Source: Lentisphaeria bacterium UBA1829
Lineage (GTDB): Bacteria > Verrucomicrobiota > Lentisphaeria > Victivallales > UBA1829
Reading direction: 5' to 3'
DNA length: 12,878 nucleotides
NCBI GenBank assembly: GCA_002338895.1
Contig: DDJH01000013.1
Span: 12,276-25,153, forward strand
Part shown: positions 1 through 5,597 of the stretch, piece after piece
How the letters are laid out: every line of letters starts with the position of its first letter
Position numbering within the stretch: the stretch's first letter is position 1
The notes under the pieces: model-generated
What the model was told of the DNA's origin: nothing
What the model saw: the letters and a program-made list of their open reading frames with translations, nothing else
Database searches by the model: none
Translations under genes and position numbers: made by a program

Positions 1-1
1 A

Positions 2-1012
2 AACGCCGGGGAGCTGTTTCAGAATCCGTGGCTCAAGGCGCTGACGGGCGGAGCGATTCTGTATCTGATGTTTCTGCTGCTGCCCGCGCTCAAGGGGGAG
101 GGATACAATTTCATCTCCGCGATTGTGGACGGGAAGGACAGCGTGATTATGAAGGAGTGCCCGTTCGGAGAACTGATCGGGAGCGGATGGCTGTTTCTCG
201 GAGTCTGTGCGCTCCTGGTGCTGCTGAAGGTGTTTGCAACGTCGGCAACGCTGGATTCCGGGGGAGACGGTGGAATCTTCGCTCCTTCGATGTTCATCGG
301 CGCATTCACCGGTTTCTGCGTGGCGCGGTTCGTGAACATGGTGGCGGCGGAGAATTATCATTTGAGCGAGGTGAACTTTATCGCGGTCGGCATGGGCGGC
401 GTGATCGCGGGGGTGATGCATGCGCCGATGACGGGAATGTTCCTGATTGCGGAGATCACAGGGGGGTACCGGTTGTTTATTCCGCTGATGATCGTGGCGT
501 CGCTTTCATGCTTCATCAGCAAGAAGATCACGAAATACAATGTCTACAAGACGCAGATCGAGGAGCATGGCGGGTCGCCGGAACCGAATCAGGCGACGCT
601 GATGCTCGAAAAGGTGACGATCGGGGAACTGGTGGAGAACGATTTCATCCCGGTTTCCGTGTCCGACAATCTCCGGGTGCTGCTGAAGAATGTGATGAGC
701 TCGCCGCGCAATGTGTTCCCGGTGCTGGACGAGAAGGGGGGGATTGTGGGAATTGTCACGCTGGACGATGTGCGCCCGTTCCTGCTGGATTCGAACTTGT
801 ATGATGTGGCGCTGGTTTACGATGTGATGTCGGATGCGCCGCCGGTGCTTTCGGTGAACGATACGCTCGGCGCGGCGACCCGTCTGTTCGAGAGTCTGCA
901 CACCTGGCTGCTGCCCGTCACGGACAACGGAAAGTACATCGGATTCGTTTCCAAGGCCGGGGTATTCGACAAGTACCGCGAGATTCTGAGAAATAAAAAG
1001 GAGCTCTTCTGA
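2..1012 (+). CDS. ClC-family chloride channel/transporter with C-terminal CBS pair (5' partial)
   Basis: This is the C-terminal part (336 residues) of a ClC-type chloride channel or H+/Cl- antiporter of the inner membrane. The frame is open from base 2, and the upstream part, including the expected GKEGP selectivity motif, is outside the window. Visible are hydrophobic helices, the ClC motif GGIFAPS (about residues 90-96; the family's GxFxP), and the segment GGVIAGVMHAPMTGMFL typical of the late ClC core. From about residue 205 two CBS repeats follow (IGELVENDFIPVSV... and VYDVMSDAPPVLSVNDT...), which in this family bind adenine nucleotides and regulate transport. The stop is followed after 20 bases by the ATP-cone gene, so the two are probably co-transcribed; both carry putative nucleotide-sensing domains. 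Family assignment is firm. Channel versus antiporter cannot be decided without the missing N-terminal part. Confidence 0.93.
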   Translation, partial: NAGELFQNPWLKALTGGAILYLMFLLLPALKGEGYNFISAIVDGKDSVIMKECPFGELIGSGWLFLGVCALLVLLKVFATSATLDSGGDGGIFAPSMFIGAFTGFCVARFVNMVAAENYHLSEVNFIAVGMGGVIAGVMHAPMTGMFLIAEITGGYRLFIPLMIVASLSCFISKKITKYNVYKTQIEEHGGSPEPNQATLMLEKVTIGELVENDFIPVSVSDNLRVLLKNVMSSPRNVFPVLDEKGGIVGIVTLDDVRPFLLDSNLYDVALVYDVMSDAPPVLSVNDTLGAATRLFESLHTWLLPVTDNGKYIGFVSKAGVFDKYREILRNKKELF

Positions 1013-1032
1013 GCAGAAGGGAACGGACCGCC

Positions 1033-1998
1033 ATGATTCAGCTCAGCAATACATCCATTATGATCTTCCGCGCGGACGGCAGTTCGGTCCCGTTCGATGT
1101 GGAGGAGATTCAGACCCGGATCATCCGCGCCTGCATCGCTGCGGGGGAGACGGAGTCCTGGATCGCGGGGGATCTCTCCCTTTCGGTGGAGTTCGCTCTT
1201 CTTTCCACCCACAGCCGCACGATCCGGGAGAGCGATCTGGACAGCATGATTGTGCGGGCGCTGGAGGATTCCGGCTATCCGCATGTCGCCGCCGACTACA
1301 AGCGAAGCACGTCGACCGGCGCGGTCGCCGATGTGCCGGTGAATGAAAAAACGGTCCATGCCGCTCTGGAGCCGGTGCTTTCCCTTTCCGGAGAGAAGCT
1401 CGAACGGATTGTCGACAAAGTCGTGCAGGCTCTTCTGGGAATCGGTTTCGAAGCCTGTTCGCCGCGTCTGATGGTGGAACTGGCCCGCCATTACCGGGAT
1501 TCCGATTCGGAGTCGACGCCCGTTCTCTCCCTCTGTCCGCATCCGTTGAAACCGGGCGATGATGTCATGCTGCTTCGGCCCTCCGATTTTCATACGCTCG
1601 CTTCCGTCAATCTGAAGGATCTCCTGACCGGGGAAAGTCTCCGCGTCCACGGCGTCAGCCGGCTCTTCGCCGCTCTGAAAGTGGATATCTCCCTGACCCG
1701 TTTCGCCGATGCAATGGAACTTTCCAAACCCGTTTCCGAACTCGCATTGCAGTCCACCTGGGGCCGTCTCGTGCAGGGAGTCGACGAAATCTGTGAAAAG
1801 GCCGAACGCTTCTGCCGGCAGGAAAGCGATCCTCCCGCTCTGCCCCTCCCGCTCTGCCTCTCCTTCCGCGACGCGGAAACTTTCGCAGTCTCCTACATGG
1901 ACTGCCCGAACGCTGTGACCGAAGGATGCATTCACGGCTTCGTAACCGATTTCACCGCCTGTCTGAAGCAGAAACCGTTCAAAATCAATATCGACTGA
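1033..1998 (+). CDS. Stand-alone ATP-cone domain protein
   Basis: A 321-residue soluble protein. Its N-terminal 95 or so residues match the ATP-cone pattern: a short strand followed by RADGSSVPFDVEEIQTRI, then helices with SDLDSMIVRALEDSGYPHVAADYKR. ATP-cones bind ATP/dATP and are the allosteric domain of class I and III ribonucleotide reductases and of NrdR. Here there is neither a reductase catalytic part nor the zinc ribbon of NrdR. A second stretch around residues 100-160 (VNEKTVHAALEPVLSLSGEKLERIVDKVVQAL) has a similar helical layout and could be a degenerate second cone. The remaining half is unrecognised, with no signal peptide or membrane segment. The ATG at 1033 is the first in frame after the ClC stop; a purine-rich GAAGGGAA sits about 10 bases upstream. 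It is likely the distal gene of the ClC transcript. The role (nucleotide-responsive regulation of an unknown partner) is inference. Confidence 0.8.
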   Translation: MIQLSNTSIMIFRADGSSVPFDVEEIQTRIIRACIAAGETESWIAGDLSLSVEFALLSTHSRTIRESDLDSMIVRALEDSGYPHVAADYKRSTSTGAVADVPVNEKTVHAALEPVLSLSGEKLERIVDKVVQALLGIGFEACSPRLMVELARHYRDSDSESTPVLSLCPHPLKPGDDVMLLRPSDFHTLASVNLKDLLTGESLRVHGVSRLFAALKVDISLTRFADAMELSKPVSELALQSTWGRLVQGVDEICEKAERFCRQESDPPALPLPLCLSFRDAETFAVSYMDCPNAVTEGCIHGFVTDFTACLKQKPFKINID

Positions 1999-2014
1999 TC
2001 CCCCTTCATCCGGG

Positions 2015-2046
2015 AAAAACAGAACAACTCCCGCCTGCGAGGAGTT
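2015..2046 (-). terminator. Probable intrinsic terminator of tRNA-Leu
   Basis: On the minus strand AACTCC...GGAGTT form a six-pair stem (2026-2046) with further CGC/GCG pairing inside. GTTCTG and a run of five T (2015-2019) follow on the minus strand. It lies 26 bases past the encoded CCA end of the tRNA. The plus-strand side has no T run, so it does not look like the terminator of the ATP-cone gene. Confidence 0.6.
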
Positions 2047-2072
2047 CCCGCGGAAGTGTGCGGATTGTGTGG

Positions 2073-2157
2073 TGGTGCCCGGAGCGGGGGTCGAACCCGC
2101 ACATCCATAGGATAACAGATTTTAAGTCTGTTGCGTCTGCCATTTCGCCATCCGGGC
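2073..2157 (-). tRNA. tRNA-Leu (anticodon TAA)
   Basis: The minus strand folds as a class II tRNA. The acceptor stem GCCCGGA/TCCGGGC pairs fully, the D arm has a GCG/CGC stem, and the anticodon stem ACAGA/TCTGT closes the loop CTTAAAA, giving anticodon TAA (2122-2124) for codon UUA. There is a long variable arm with an ATCC/GGAT stem and a T arm GCGGG-TTCGACC-CCCGC. Discriminator A and an encoded CCA end the gene (2073-2076). It has its own promoter at 2175-2202 and a terminator at 2015-2046, so it seems to be a separate single-gene transcript downstream of recJ on the same strand. Confidence 0.97.
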
Positions 2158-2174
2158 CTCTCTCGGAGCCTTCT

Positions 2175-2202
2175 ACTATATCCCCGAAAACGGATCTTTC
2201 AA
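2175..2202 (-). promoter_or_regulatory. Sigma70-type promoter of tRNA-Leu
   Basis: On the minus strand, TTGAAA (2197-2202) and TATAGT (2175-2180) are separated by 16 bases; each differs from consensus by one base. The predicted transcript start lies about 10 bases before the mature tRNA 5' end. The -35 box begins only two bases from the recJ terminator hairpin. Confidence 0.7.
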
Positions 2203-2203
2203 G

Positions 2204-2228
2204 AAAAACGGAAAATTTTTCCGTTTTT
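2204..2228 (-). terminator. Intrinsic terminator of recJ
   Basis: A perfect inverted repeat, AAAAACGGAAAA / TTTTCCGTTTTT with one central base, gives a CGG/CCG-centred stem with A and T tracts on both sides. On the minus strand it ends in a T run. It starts inside the recJ stop codon (TGA at 2228-2230), so it forms directly at the end of the coding region. The symmetry means it could also stop plus-strand transcription. Confidence 0.8.
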
Positions 2229-3946
2229 CAAGTTTCCGCGACCGGACGCGCATCGACAATCTGCAGCTGTCTGCGGCGTTCGCCGTAGTACTCGTTGATC
2301 TGCGGAATTGCCACGACATCCCAGGTCGTATGCGGATCCAGATGCATGTTGAACGCGATGAAATCCGTGGTATCCCCATTGCGGTCGCGCAGAATGCCTT
2401 TGGTATGCCCCGCCTTGATCGGGAAGGTCCGCGCGATCTCCACGTTGTTCAGACGGAAGCAGGGCTGCGGATTGCCGTGGCCGAACGGACCGAGTTTGTC
2501 GTAGTAGGAGAAAAACTCGTCACCGAGATCCGCCAGCGTCGCAACGCCATCGTACGACACGCTGTCGATCAGGTCCTCCGGCGTGATCTCCGAGCGGACC
2601 GTCTCTTCAAACACCCGCCGGAATTCCGGAATATTCTCCTTCCGCAATCCCAGTCCGACCGCCATCGGATGCCCGCCGTATCTCGTCAGCAGATACGAGC
2701 ATTTCGAAAGCACCTTGATCAGATTCAATCCGCCGATGCTCCGTCCCGACCCGTGCGCCTCGTCCCCCTGAATGGTCAGCACGATCGCCGGCCGGTTGTA
2801 GTCCCGCGCAAACCGCGACGCCACAATCCCGATGACTCCCTGATGCCAGTTGTCTCCGGCCGCAATAATGGAAAAACTGCTCGAAAAATCCGGCGCCGAT
2901 TCCACATAATGCTTCGCCTCATTGAAAATTTCCTGCTCTTTGGTCTGCCGTTTCTGATTGAACAGTTCCAGCATGTCCGCATAGTGGTACGCATCCACAA
3001 TTTTCGAGGCGGTCAGCAGCTGAAGCGCCGAAATCGCATTGCCGAGCCGCCCGGCCGCATTGATCCGCGGCGCCATCTTGAATGTGATGTCCGACGGCTT
3101 GATCGACGATCCCGAGATCCGGGCCACCTCGATCAGCGCCCGCACCCCCGGCCGGAGCTGCCTCCTCAGCATCTCCATCCCGTGTTTCACCAGGATCCGG
3201 TTCTCCGACAGCAGCGGCACAATATCCGCCACCGTTCCCAGCGCCACATAATCCAGCACCTCCTTGAGCTCCGTCATATATCCGCCCAGGTTGTGCTCGC
3301 GGCCGTATTTCAGGAACGCATGCCCCAGCTTGAACGCCACGCCCACTCCCGAAAGATTGTGCATGTCCGCCAGTTCCTGATGGATCTTCGGATTGATGTT
3401 CGCCAGCGCCCGCGGAAGAGTCTCCCCCGGTTCATGATGATCGGTGATGATCACATCGATTCCGCGGCGGGCCGCGTCGTCCACCGCTTCGCAGCTGTTG
3501 ATTCCGCAGTCCACCGTCACCAGCACACCGCAGCTTCCGCCTGCGGCTTCCAGTGCCTTCGCCAGGGATTCGGGTGTGAAACCGTACCCGTCGTCAAAAC
3601 GGTGCGGAAGAAAATTCGTCACAATTGCCCCGTTCCGTTCCAGAATCCACGAGAGCAGCGCCGTGGCGGTAATGCCATCGGTGTCATAGTCCCCGTGAAT
3701 CAGAATGTGTTCTCGGTTGACAATCGCCTGCCAGAGGCGTTTAACGGCTGTTTCCATGCCGGGAAAACGGAACGGATCACTCAAATCGGAAAAAGATGCG
3801 TTGAAATACAGATCCACATGCTGGACATCGATTCCACGCGCCGCAAGATACATCGCGATCGCTCGCGGCAGAGCTTTCTCCCGGATCAGTTCCCCCGTAA
3901 CTGTTTCTTTGCCATCAGACGCACAAGTCCATAATTTTGTACCCAT
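2228..3946 (-). CDS. recJ: Single-stranded-DNA-specific 5'-3' exonuclease RecJ
   Basis: A 572-residue DHH-superfamily nuclease, close to the usual RecJ length. RecJ is a Mn2+/Mg2+-dependent 5'-3' exonuclease on single-stranded DNA, used in recombination, mismatch and base-excision repair. All expected motifs are present (numbered from this start): DYDTDG 86-91, TVDCGI 144-149, TDHHEP 168-173, GTVAD 237-241, RINAAGR 294-300, then the DHHA1 signatures GSGRS 399-403 and GGHPMAVG 424-431, and GHGNPQP 489-495 leading into the C-terminal OB fold. The frame stays open upstream to TTG 4012 and ATG 4009, but both lie inside the -35 box of the likely promoter. ATG 3946 has an AAGAAAGG Shine-Dalgarno five bases away, so it is preferred. 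The gene is monocistronic, with promoter 3984-4012 and terminator at its stop codon. Nothing is missing. Confidence 0.97.
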   Translation of the reverse strand: MGTKLWTCASDGKETVTGELIREKALPRAIAMYLAARGIDVQHVDLYFNASFSDLSDPFRFPGMETAVKRLWQAIVNREHILIHGDYDTDGITATALLSWILERNGAIVTNFLPHRFDDGYGFTPESLAKALEAAGGSCGVLVTVDCGINSCEAVDDAARRGIDVIITDHHEPGETLPRALANINPKIHQELADMHNLSGVGVAFKLGHAFLKYGREHNLGGYMTELKEVLDYVALGTVADIVPLLSENRILVKHGMEMLRRQLRPGVRALIEVARISGSSIKPSDITFKMAPRINAAGRLGNAISALQLLTASKIVDAYHYADMLELFNQKRQTKEQEIFNEAKHYVESAPDFSSSFSIIAAGDNWHQGVIGIVASRFARDYNRPAIVLTIQGDEAHGSGRSIGGLNLIKVLSKCSYLLTRYGGHPMAVGLGLRKENIPEFRRVFEETVRSEITPEDLIDSVSYDGVATLADLGDEFFSYYDKLGPFGHGNPQPCFRLNNVEIARTFPIKAGHTKGILRDRNGDTTDFIAFNMHLDPHTTWDVVAIPQINEYYGERRRQLQIVDARPVAET

Positions 3947-3983
3947 TTTGCCTTTCTTGCTTTTTTTTTCTGCAGCACTCTGC

Positions 3984-4012
3984 AATATACAATGAAAATC
4001 GGAAAACATCAA
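3984..4012 (-). promoter_or_regulatory. recJ: Sigma70-type promoter of recJ
   Basis: On the minus strand TTGATG (4007-4012) and TATATT (3984-3989) are separated by 17 bases, in an AT-rich spacer just upstream of recJ. It gives a leader of about 30 bases before ATG 3946 and excludes the two upstream start codons, which fall within the -35 box. Confidence 0.65.
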
Positions 4013-4125
4013 ATCTATTCTTGAATTTTAAGGAAAATCTTTTGTTTTTTCTTCCATTTCCTCTTCCGGTTCCCGTTTTTTTGAGCGGAAAGAGACCTGT
4101 AAAAATAAAAATACTAAATAATATT

Positions 4126-4131
4126 TATAAT
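4126..4131 (+). promoter_or_regulatory. Candidate -10 box before the leader reading frame
   Basis: A perfect TATAAT in a very AT-rich tract (about 4100-4150), 33 bases upstream of the 17-codon reading frame at 4164. No good -35 box stands at 16-18 bases upstream. It is therefore a possible but not compelling promoter for the exported-protein gene. Confidence 0.4.
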
Positions 4132-4163
4132 TAACACAATAAAATTATTTGAGGAGCGTTTTT

Positions 4164-4217
4164 ATGCATGAATCCCGAAAGAATCGAAAAGAAAACAGGA
4201 AAGGAATGGAACGATGA
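4164..4217 (+). CDS. Putative 17-residue basic leader peptide (upstream reading frame)
   Basis: The frame ATG CAT GAA ... CGA TGA encodes 17 residues, seven of them Arg or Lys (MHESRKNRKENRKGMER). It has a better Shine-Dalgarno (GAGGAG at 4151-4156, seven bases before ATG) than most genes here. Its stop TGA overlaps the ATG of the next gene as ATGA (4214-4217), the usual arrangement for translational coupling. The arginines use CGA three times and AGG once, while neighbouring genes mostly use CGC, CGT or CGG. It could be a regulatory leader for the exported protein at 4214 or simply a chance frame. The downstream gene also has its own Shine-Dalgarno inside this frame, so coupling is not obligatory. 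No similarity to a known leader is recognised. Confidence 0.45.
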   Translation: MHESRKNRKENRKGMER

Positions 4218-4552
4218 ATACGAAAAAATTTCTGACAGCAGTTGTCGCCGTCTCGGCTCTCTTCGCAACCGGAAGCGCGTTTGCCGGAGGACACCACAGA
4301 GGAGAGGATCACAACAGCGGAATCCGTCTTGCCGCCGATATTGTCCATCTGGTGAAAAGTGTGGTGACGCCCACGGTGGTGGTCCAGCAGCCGTCGCCCG
4401 CAGTGGTGGTCCAGCAGCCGTCGCCGTCCACGGTGGTGGTTCAGCAGCCGTCGCCGGTTGTGGTGACCCCGGCTCCGTCGCAGATTTACTACTGCAATCC
4501 GCCCCCGCCCCCGCGCCACGGACCGCGTCGTCACAGACCGGGAAGATGGTGA
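4214..4552 (+). CDS. Small exported proline-rich repeat protein
   Basis: A 112-residue protein of unknown function. Residues 1-24 form a clear Sec signal peptide: a KK n-region, a hydrophobic core, and an AFA cleavage site before GGHH. The mature part has a short amphipathic stretch IRLAADIVHLVKSVVTP (37-53), three copies of VVVQQPSP (55-81) and a fourth degenerate one. It ends in a Pro/Arg/His-rich tail (NPPPPPRHGPRRHRPGRW) with a single Cys at 94. It is probably periplasmic or surface-exposed, perhaps attached to the wall or another polyanion through the basic tail; this is inference. Start: ATG 4214 has AAGGA eight bases upstream and overlaps the leader-frame stop. The next gene encodes a larger protein with the same layout and the same LAA-I--LV-SV motif, so the two are likely paralogues. 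Confidence 0.8.
   Translation: MNTKKFLTAVVAVSALFATGSAFAGGHHRGEDHNSGIRLAADIVHLVKSVVTPTVVVQQPSPAVVVQQPSPSTVVVQQPSPVVVTPAPSQIYYCNPPPPPRHGPRRHRPGRW
4376..4455 (+). repeat. In-frame tandem repeat encoding VVVQQPSP
   Basis: Three near-identical 23-base units (starting GTGGTGGT, ending CAGCCGTCGCC) begin at 4376, 4403 and 4433. They are separated by short variable codons, with periods of 27 and 30 bases. A degenerate fourth unit follows. Copy number could change by slippage without breaking the frame. Confidence 0.85.
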
Positions 4553-4582
4553 GGCGCAGCGGAAAGGGTTTCGGAAAAACGC

Positions 4583-4611
4583 TTGCAATTCTTCCGGAAT
4601 TGTGGTAAACT
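4583..4611 (+). promoter_or_regulatory. Sigma70-type promoter of the second exported protein
   Basis: TTGCAA (4583-4588) and TAAACT (4606-4611) are separated by exactly 17 bases, in the 101-base gap between the two exported-protein genes. It implies the second gene can be transcribed on its own, starting near 4618 inside a hairpin. Confidence 0.55.
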
Positions 4612-4615
4612 ATAC

Positions 4616-4638
4616 CGGAGAAAAACTCTCCGATTTTT
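4616..4638 (+). promoter_or_regulatory. Hairpin plus T run in the 5' leader
   Basis: CGGAGA / TCTCCG (4616-4621 and 4627-4632) pair around an AAAAC loop and are followed by A and five T (4634-4638). It resembles a small intrinsic terminator. It could end read-through from the upstream gene, or, since it lies at the predicted 5' end of the downstream mRNA, act as a stabilising 5' hairpin. Confidence 0.5.
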
Positions 4639-4653
4639 ACAGAAAGGATTGGA

Positions 4654-5415
4654 ATGATGAATGCCAGATACTTCCTGCCGCTCGGCGCATTGCTGACGGC
4701 TCTCTGTTGCACGGCCGTCGCGGGACCGCATCATCCGCCCCGCAGTGACGGACTGTTTCTCGCGGCACAGATCACGGGGCTTGTCCGGAGCGTTCTGTTT
4801 CCTCCGCTGGTTGTGCTTCCGCCGGTGACGGCGGTGGTCTATACGCAGCCGCAGGCATCGACCGTGATCGTTCAGCCTTCCGAGGACGGAACATACGGAT
4901 CGGTGATTGTGGACCAGCCCGTGATTCAGACGACTGTCCCGACGGTGATCTATCAGGAACGCGCGCCGATTTTCTATTATGATCCCTCGTGCCTGATTCT
5001 TCCGCCGGTGATCTTCCGGCCACCCCCGCCGCCGAGACCGCGTCCGCCGAGACCGATCTTCTCGCGTCCGCGTCCGCCCAGACCGGTCTTTTCGCGACCG
5101 TCGCGACCGCCGCAACCGCCGGTTCCGCGTCCGCAGCCGCAGCCGGTGCAGCCGAAGCCGAGGCCGCTTCCTGCGCGACCGCAGGTGCCGCCGCTGAAAT
5201 ATCCGATTGCGAATCCGCCGGGTCAGTACCGTCCGGATCCGAATCCTGGCCGCTATCAGCGTCTGCCCACCCCGGCACGGAAGTATCAGGTGGAGGTGCC
5301 GACCTATGCGCCGGCTCCGCCCAAAGGACAGTGGCAGCCGCTGCCTTCCCCGTCCCGGAATTATCGGCTCACACCGCGTTCGGCCGTCCATTCGGGCGGA
5401 GGAAGCCGCCGCTGA
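4654..5415 (+). CDS. Exported proline/arginine-rich protein, paralogue of the preceding gene
   Basis: A 253-residue protein of unknown function with a Sec signal peptide (1-23, cleavage after AVA) and a mature start GPHHPP. Residues 34-50 (LFLAAQITGLVRSVLFP) match the LAA-I--LV-SV motif of the neighbouring small protein. A beta-type, Val/Thr-rich part follows (52-110). Residues 122-180 are almost pure Pro/Arg with repeats of RPPRP-(I/V)-FSRP. The C-terminal part has two imperfect repeats, GRYQRLPTPARKYQ (199-212) and GQWQPLPSPSRNYR (225-238). Length and repeats fit an extended polyproline spacer spanning periplasm or surface layer, but no function can be named. The start could be ATG 4654 or 4657; AAAGGA lies 5 or 8 bases upstream. 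A promoter (4583-4611) precedes it and a nested hairpin follows its stop. Confidence 0.82.
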   Translation: MMNARYFLPLGALLTALCCTAVAGPHHPPRSDGLFLAAQITGLVRSVLFPPLVVLPPVTAVVYTQPQASTVIVQPSEDGTYGSVIVDQPVIQTTVPTVIYQERAPIFYYDPSCLILPPVIFRPPPPPRPRPPRPIFSRPRPPRPVFSRPSRPPQPPVPRPQPQPVQPKPRPLPARPQVPPLKYPIANPPGQYRPDPNPGRYQRLPTPARKYQVEVPTYAPAPPKGQWQPLPSPSRNYRLTPRSAVHSGGGSRR

Positions 5416-5429
5416 TCCCGCTCTCCTCT

Positions 5430-5469
5430 CCCCGGCACCCCTTGCTTCTCCGCAAGGAATGCGCCGGGG
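5430..5469 (+). terminator. Nested hairpin after the proline-rich gene
   Basis: An outer stem CCCCGGC/GCCGGGG (5430-5436, 5463-5469) encloses an inner stem CCTTGC/GCAAGG (5440-5445, 5452-5457) with a six-base loop, all perfectly paired. It begins 14 bases after the stop codon. No T run follows, so it is not a textbook intrinsic terminator. It may protect the 3' end or mark a factor-dependent stop. Confidence 0.45.
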
Positions 5470-5484
5470 AATCGCGTTCGGCGC

Positions 5485-5513
5485 TTGTATTTCGCCCTCC
5501 GGCATGATACATT
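5485..5513 (+). promoter_or_regulatory. Candidate promoter of the lipase/acyltransferase pair
   Basis: TTGTAT (5485-5490) and TACATT (5508-5513) are 17 bases apart in the only sizeable gap before the LCAT-like gene. The -35 match is weak. The leader would be about 78 bases. Confidence 0.4.
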
Positions 5514-5587
5514 ACCGACGCGCGGGGGAATGGATCGGAAAGACCCGAAGGACACCTTCCCCGAACCCGTCACAACTGACCGAACGT

Positions 5588-5592
5588 GGAGG
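5588..5592 (+). promoter_or_regulatory. Shine-Dalgarno deciding the start of the LCAT-like gene
   Basis: GGAGG stands five bases before ATG 5598. A GTG in the same frame at 5586 overlaps this GGAGG and therefore cannot use it, which fixes the start at 5598. Confidence 0.75.
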
Positions 5593-5597
5593 ACTCT

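Noticed and set aside
817..1935. 372-codon minus-strand open frame across the ClC end and the ATP-cone gene
   Set aside because: It crosses two plus-strand genes and their junction and has no recognisable domain.
2330..3934. 534-codon plus-strand open frame opposite recJ
   Set aside because: recJ has every family motif on the other strand. The antisense product is Arg/His-rich and motif-free.
3971..3984. TGCAG/CTGCA inverted repeat next to the recJ -10 box
   Set aside because: A five-pair stem in an AT-rich region overlapping the promoter is too short to call an operator.
4009..4012. Upstream TTG/ATG starts for recJ adding 21-22 residues
   Set aside because: They lie in the -35 box of the best promoter, have no Shine-Dalgarno, and would add a Lys/Ser-rich stretch not expected in RecJ.
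4376..4455. Short regularly spaced repeats that might suggest a CRISPR array
   Set aside because: Units are adjacent with 4-7 base spacers, lie in frame inside a coding region and encode VVVQQPSP, so they are a protein repeat.
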